From Lunularia cruciata (lineage: Eukaryota; Streptophyta; Marchantiopsida; Lunulariales; Lunulariaceae), in NCBI GenBank assembly GCA_948567375.1, contig OX419760.1, positions 64,042,911 to 64,106,910 of the forward strand: 64,000 bases of DNA. Direction: 5' to 3'. The translations under genes and the position numbers were made by a program. Below the pieces are notes generated by a model. The model worked only from the letters and a program-made list of their open reading frames with translations. It made no database searches and was not told where the DNA came from. Positions within the stretch are counted from its first letter, which is position 1. Each line of letters opens with the position of its first letter. Positions 59,140 to 64,000 of the stretch are shown piece by piece.

Positions 59140-59640
59140 TCTTTCCTAGTATACAATGCTCACAAATTCTAAACTTTTAGACAATAATGTAGAAAGAAAG
59201 CCTTTCTTGCAAAGAATAGACATGCTCTTCTCACTAATGGGACCTAGTCTTGAATTCCACAAGTAGTCAATCATATCATGAGATTTATTAACATGAGCTT
59301 CTTTGAAAATAGTGTTGCCCTTTGGTACACATAGATTCTTTTGCATATTTCCTTTCAAGATGACTTTTCCCCTAGCCATGACTTGAAGTACACCATCAAC
59401 TACTTCTCATTGATGACCATTTGTATCTTACATGCCAAGAGATATCAAGTAATTCTTTATGTTTAGGATATGCCTTAAATTAGTCAATGTGTGCACAAGA
59501 CCATCAAACATTTGAATCTTAATAGATCCAATGCCTACAATTTGACAAGGATGATCATTTGCCATCAAAGTTGAACCATTTGATATTGAGTAAGAACTAA
59601 AGAATTCTCTTTTATAGCACATATGGTATGAACAAGCACA
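59140..59640 (-). pseudogene. Protease and pre-integrase of Copia E
   Basis: 59428-59640 reads the Copia protease region (SYHMCYKREFFSSYSISNGS, VHTLTNLRHILNIKNYLISL). 59146-59379 matches the pre-integrase zinc part (NKSHDMIDYLWNSRLGPISE). Fossil. Confidence 0.75.
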
Positions 59641-59779
59641 ATCTAAAATCCATTCATCTCTCCTTCAGTGAAATGAAATGCAAAGGGCATACCGTTGGCA
59701 TCATAAAGCATAGTTGTCATCAAGCAGGTGCTCATCTTCTTCTTCCTTGTTGTCCTTTGCTACATTGGCTGAGGACGGC

Positions 59780-60560
59780 TCATTTACTTTGCCAAGACAA
59801 TATCTCTTGAGGTTGCCAACTTTGACACACTTCCAACAAAGTACAATCTTACGGTCTTGGGATCTCCCCTTAGACTAAGATCTGGTCTTAGATCTCTTCT
59901 TCCCATCATTTGTCCGCTTTTGAGTCCTTCCACAATTCATGTTCAATGTTGTTCCTAAAGGAGTCAAGGGTTGAGAAGGTAACATCATCTTTTGTTGAAG
60001 GTCATCTATTAACAAAGTGCTCACCACCTCATTGTAGGTGATGGTCTTCCTATCACAATGTAGTAATACTTGTAACAAGGACTGGTATGACATAGGGAGA
60101 GAACTCAATAGGTGGAGAACATTACTCTCATCACTTAGGTCCTCCCCAAGATTCTGCAATCCACCACAAGATCATTCAAGGCATCAATATGATCTTGTGT
60201 CTTGATCCCATTGTCCTTCATCTTGAGGCTCATCAGCTTCAAGGACATGTAGAGATGATTTGATAACTCTTTTTTATGGTACTTTTGTTGTAGCTCATCA
60301 AAAAGACTAATGCAGTCCTTATACTCACCCAATTACTTTATAACATGTGGCTGCAGATGTTAAACCATTGTGTGTATAGCTATCTCCTACGTTTTGTTCT
60401 AATCATCCTCTTACACCAAATTGGTCTTGGGTCTCAACAATTTCCCAAAACCATTGGCCTTGAGCATACCTTTCACCTTACACTCCCATAGGAGATAATT
60501 TGAGAGTCCATCATACTAGGCAATGTCAAATTTGGCACCTTTAGTCTTCATGACTGCCAT
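59780..60560 (-). pseudogene. Gag and zinc knuckle of Copia E
   Basis: The minus-strand frames at 60135-60332 and 59875-60159 encode Copia gag (DCISLFDELQQKYHKKELSN, HLLSSLPMSYQSLLQVLLHC). The start ATG is at 60558-60560 (reading MAVMKTKGAKFDIA). A zinc-knuckle segment (CWKCVKVGNLKRYC) lies near 59795-59840. Fossil. Confidence 0.78.
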
Positions 60561-62458
60561 CTGTTAGATTGTATGCAGCTTGAAAGAGATGGTGATTATA
60601 GTAGACCAAAACAAGTAAAAGGTTTAGAAGGAGAAACAATAATGAAAGTCTCAAACAAGACTAGAAGCAAAAGCTAGGATATACAACTCAGCCTTTTTGC
60701 TTGATAATCTGAGGTGGACATGCAGAAATTTCTTTGGGAGCCAGACTTTGAATGCTTGAAGAGAACCTTGGGGCTAAGTACTAGGTGATTAAGTTGCATC
60801 TGAAGCACTTTATCATAGCCACAAGATTATCTAGCTTTCCAACTCTACAATGGACTCCACTAAAGAAGGCTAATTTTTGTACAAACAAAAAATATTGTAC
60901 AAAAACCTCTCCTTTGGCAATCACTTACCCTATTGAAGAAAAATAAGCTACTTGGATACATAATCCACACCTTGTAACACATGCTATATAATCCTCAACT
61001 AAATGGCCTCTTATTTATTATAGGCAGAATCTTGCAAGTTCTTTGCAAAACATGTGGCCTGTATAATAGAGTTGTAAAGGTAGCAACACAAATGTCCTCC
61101 ACTTCCTCTCCTTCACATAAGATTTGTAGGGATCACAAGACTATGCTCTTTTTTTGGGCCTTCCCAATCTACCTACTCAATTTTGGTATCTACCATGACT
61201 TATAGTCCCAATCAATACTCATCATGTCTCCTTTGTGCTTACTCAACCCCACCACTAGATCCTATTCCAATTTAGCTTGCCTACTATCCCAAAACCCTTG
61301 TCTTGACTTCCTTGCAAATATGCCCACCACAACCACATCTCTCAATGTCCAATGGGGTGATTGCTCCACTTGCTTAGTCCAAACCAACCCAAACAATCTT
61401 CTTTGCCTTGCCCTGCCTTGCCTTGCCCACGACCCTTTCTTCCTTCTCCCGAGGTTTCCAAAATTCTTTGCAGCTGCTACACCCACACACTATATCAAGT
61501 TTGTTTCCATACCAAGTATGGAGTAGTGCCATCAATCACCCACAACACCCAAAAAAAGTGCACTTATTTGCTTGACATCTAGACTCTCAAATAAGGGCAA
61601 TGGCATGAGAAATTTGGATGTGATGGAAAGAGGTAGTAAAACACAATCAAATGCTCTTACTTGTGAGCCTTCCTACTTCTTCTTCTACAATTGTCTCCCA
61701 ATATGGGCAAGAAGAAAATTTTTTGCTACTCTGGTCATGTCAAGCATGGACAAGGTGGTCTGTAATGAATAGTTGAGAAGTACTATTGCATTAGTCCCAA
61801 TTTTTGTTGGTCAAACCAGATGCCTTTTATCATGCAACCAGTAGCCTAACTTCCTTCTTTAGGAGCATAAAGACTCTTTGTTGTGACACTATAGATTTCA
61901 TCCTTGTAAAATGCACATTTTTGTGGAGTGCTTCATGAGCAAAAGCTAGAGGTAAGTTCATCCAGATTGTGCATTGATTCTAAAATGCAATAGAAAATCA
62001 GTAAATCACAAATGCTCGATCTCCATTTTGCACTTCAATTTTTTGGTCATCCCAATTGTAGCTAATCAAGCTGCCCAGACGCTTGCTAGCAAGAAAATCC
62101 TCTTTAGGATATAGTCCTAATTGAGTTGCTTCAGCCCCTTCCTTTAACAAATTGCTAACTTCCCAATTGTTTGGCTCTTCTCTTTGATGGATTGTGATAA
62201 TTCACAAAGAACTAACAAAACACACTACTTGGACTCCTTTGGAACCTCTTGATAAGACTATCTAAAGTGTTTTTTGCTACACTATTAGCACTATTTTCCC
62301 AAGGCTAAGAACTTGCCATGATCACTCAAAGTCAAGATGCATGAACCAGATGTAGATTGAGTGCTTGAGGACTACTATACCCTATGAGACCAAACACTCT
62401 CATCCAAATTTTGGATGCATCTGTTTCTATTGTCAATTGCTTTTCTCTAATACCATTT
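60561..62458 (-). other. Long 5' leader of Copia E
   Basis: 1.9 kb between the primer site and gag, long for a Copia leader. I recognise no element domain. On the minus strand about 62193-62000 is a 60-odd-codon open stretch (EEPNNWEVSNLLKEGAEATQ, then LGLYPKEDFLASKRLGSLIS) of protein-like composition and unknown family. It could be a captured host piece or chance. The frame at 61262-61486 has no recognisable domain. Confidence 0.45.
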
Positions 62459-62696
62459 TGTTGGTCCAATTCAATAATACACAAGAAATGCATGCACCAT
62501 GGTTGACTTAAGAAACTACGTGGTTTACCTCATCGAGGCTAAGTCCATAGGAACACACAAGTAGCTTTACTAAAAAATGAGACTAATGTGTCATGGAGAG
62601 GTTCTACTAGCTCTCTTATAAATTAGTCCATCCCTTGTCTAACTGACCACAATTAGACTAAATCAAGTTACTCAAGACTTGAGTTAACTCCTAACA
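62459..62696 (-). repeat. 5' LTR of Copia E
   Basis: 238 bp, TG...CA; pairs with 56004-56263. The primer-like site lies immediately left of it (about 62447-62457). Confidence 0.88.
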
Positions 62697-64000
62697 TTGC
62701 TCTTTCAACAAGAGTGCAGATAGCTCATTTTGCAACTCCATTGAGCTTGGGCAATCAAGGAAATGGCATCTCCTTGGTAATTCCACATTCATTTAACCAA
62801 GTTTTCACTATAGAGTTGAAAAATTTGCCTCCTCCATCAGTCCATAATGTTTTAAATGGTCAACCTAAAGATTTATCCATCTTGTTATGGTAATATTTTA
62901 GTGCAGATAATGTTTATGTTTTGTGCTTGAGAGGTACAACATCAACCATTTTTGTGAACTCATCCACTATGACTAAAAACTAGATGTTGCCTTGGAATGA
63001 TGTAGTGCGCATAGGTCCAGCCAAATCTGCATGAATTCATTGAAGTTTCATTATGATAGTGTGTGAAATACCTGGATGGCAAAGTATCAATGCACGGTGG
63101 GATTTAGCCAGAGCACAAGGTTTGCAATTTTCATGAGGTAGATTGCTATAGGGAAGACCTATAGCAACGTTTTGTAGTTTATCCATATTTGAAGCTCCAA
63201 GGTGCCCTAAATGTTGGTGTCATAATGTGGCACTATTTTTTATGGCTACATTAGTGATTTCATATGGATAAAGGACCAAACCATCAAGCTTATATAATAG
63301 ACCAACTACATTTGCAAGTGCTAGCATATGTCCATCTTTGTGTATAGTTGCTTTGCTTCCTTGAAAGAAAACTCATGCACCCGTAGCCTTGAGCACACGA
63401 CTAGATAATAGTGTCATTCCTAGGTTGAGGCCAAGCAAGAAATGTTGGAAAGCAAGTGTCTTACCAACCGTTGTGTGGATGCAAAGTGTACCTATCTCTA
63501 TAGGCGTTGGTAGTACGACCATCTCCAACGATAATTGGCTTAAAGATACCCAAACTCTTGTAGTCATGCAGAGCAGCACCATCATTAGTGATGTGACATT
63601 TTGCACCAGAGTCAAGGACTAATCCGCTAAGTCCTATTTGTGATGTCTCAAAGATACCCAAGAATGACCACTCATGATCTTGGACAAAAGACAATAATCC
63701 ATCTATTGTCTACCTAAATTCCACTATTGTAGCTACAATATGTGATGCTTGGCTTGATATGCAATTGATTGTTGTTGGATGAGTGTGGCTTTGGACACGT
63801 CCATGTGACATGTTTTTATGAGGTAAATTGGTTTGTTGAGTGTGGGGTGGGTGCCCATGGGAAAAACATAACTTGCAACATATAGTCTCTCAATGCTCTC
63901 TTTTGCCATAATAATTGCAAGTGATATTTGTCTTGTTTCTTCCTTGTAGGTAAGGTGTTGCTACAAAGATTGATTCATGTTCCTTACCTTATCTTTCCTT
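62697..64000 (-). mobile_element. Ty1/Copia element F, 5' part (runs off window)
   Basis: Continues F beyond element E. Minus strand: integrase core near 62702-63100 (PKLNGVA-type then ERAM-type joint at the insertion point), pre-integrase near 63120-63400, protease at 63461-63694 (GLSGLVLDSGAKCHITNDGA, with the DSGA motif) and a zinc-knuckle-like segment near 63870-63930. Gag and the 5' LTR lie right of the window. Fossil with several interruptions. Confidence 0.75.

Larger units (their letters stand above)
56004..62696 (-). mobile_element. Ty1/Copia element E, nested in F
   Basis: LTRs at 56004-56263 and 62459-62696 share tgttggtccaattcaata at one edge and gagttaactcctaaca at the other. 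A 5-bp target duplication, ttgct, flanks it (55999-56003 and 62697-62701). Next to the right LTR the minus strand reads tggtattagag, a near match to the initiator-Met tRNA primer site. Minus-strand order: leader, gag, zinc knuckle, protease, pre-integrase, integrase, RT (YVDDM), RNase H. The frames are interrupted in many places, so the copy is a fossil. The LTRs differ noticeably, including small indels. Confidence 0.88.

Noticed and set aside
61262-61526. Overlapping frames on both strands in the Copia E leader as genes
   Set aside because: Short, low complexity (cctgccttgcc repeats) and without recognisable domains.
1-64000. tRNA, rRNA or other structured RNA genes
   Set aside because: None recognised by eye. 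The primer-site-like and TATA-like stretches fit retroelements. A tRNA search would be needed to exclude them fully.

Overview
The window is plant nuclear DNA with no bacterial features. It holds Ty3/Gypsy and Ty1/Copia LTR retrotransposons nested in one another, a worn Mutator-like (MULE) transposase and A/T-rich intergenic DNA. I found no intact host gene. A large, repeat-rich plant genome is likely, perhaps a gymnosperm, fern or other non-grass lineage; the sequence alone does not name the species.

Layout. (1) 1-716 and 10092-17556, minus strand: old Gypsy copy Z, which runs off the left edge and holds a solo-LTR-like insert at 14621-15310. (2) 717-10091, minus: copy A of the same family, inserted into Z in the same orientation. 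(3) 17557-19362: A/T-rich spacer. (4) 19363-42993, plus: element D, an Athila/Tat-like Gypsy with very long LTRs (about 3.8 kb) that themselves carry reading frames. Its 3' LTR is split by (5) 30913-40842, plus: copy C, the youngest and best preserved member of the Z/A family. (6) 42999-53400: A/T-rich intergenic DNA with microsatellites, a short tandem repeat, an inverted repeat at 45.84-46.65 kb and a MULE transposase relic at 48.45-50.03 kb. (7) 53407-64000, minus: Copia element F, split by Copia element E (56004-62696, 5-bp target duplication ttgct).

The most unusual content is the Z/A/C Gypsy family. Between protease and reverse transcriptase it carries a cytosine-5 DNA methyltransferase domain with recognisable motifs I, II, IV (PCQ), VI (ENV), VIII, IX and X. 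Its integrase ends in a canonical C4HC3 PHD finger, where chromoviruses carry a chromodomain. Its end repeats are also permuted. Instead of LTR-internal-LTR, copies A and C both read A1-internal-B1-A2-B2. The purine tract lies just before B1 and a primer-binding-like site just after A1, so the logical LTR is B+A, yet the inserted copy is cut at the B|A joint, as if it came from a two-LTR circle. This resembles the split direct repeats of PAT/Ngaro elements, but here the element has a DDE-type integrase and short target duplications.

Nothing here looks like an active host operon or pathway. Gene relations are those within each retroelement: gag, protease, (methyltransferase), RT, RNase H, integrase, (PHD). 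All retroelements are treated as fossils; C looks nearest to whole but is interrupted in several places.
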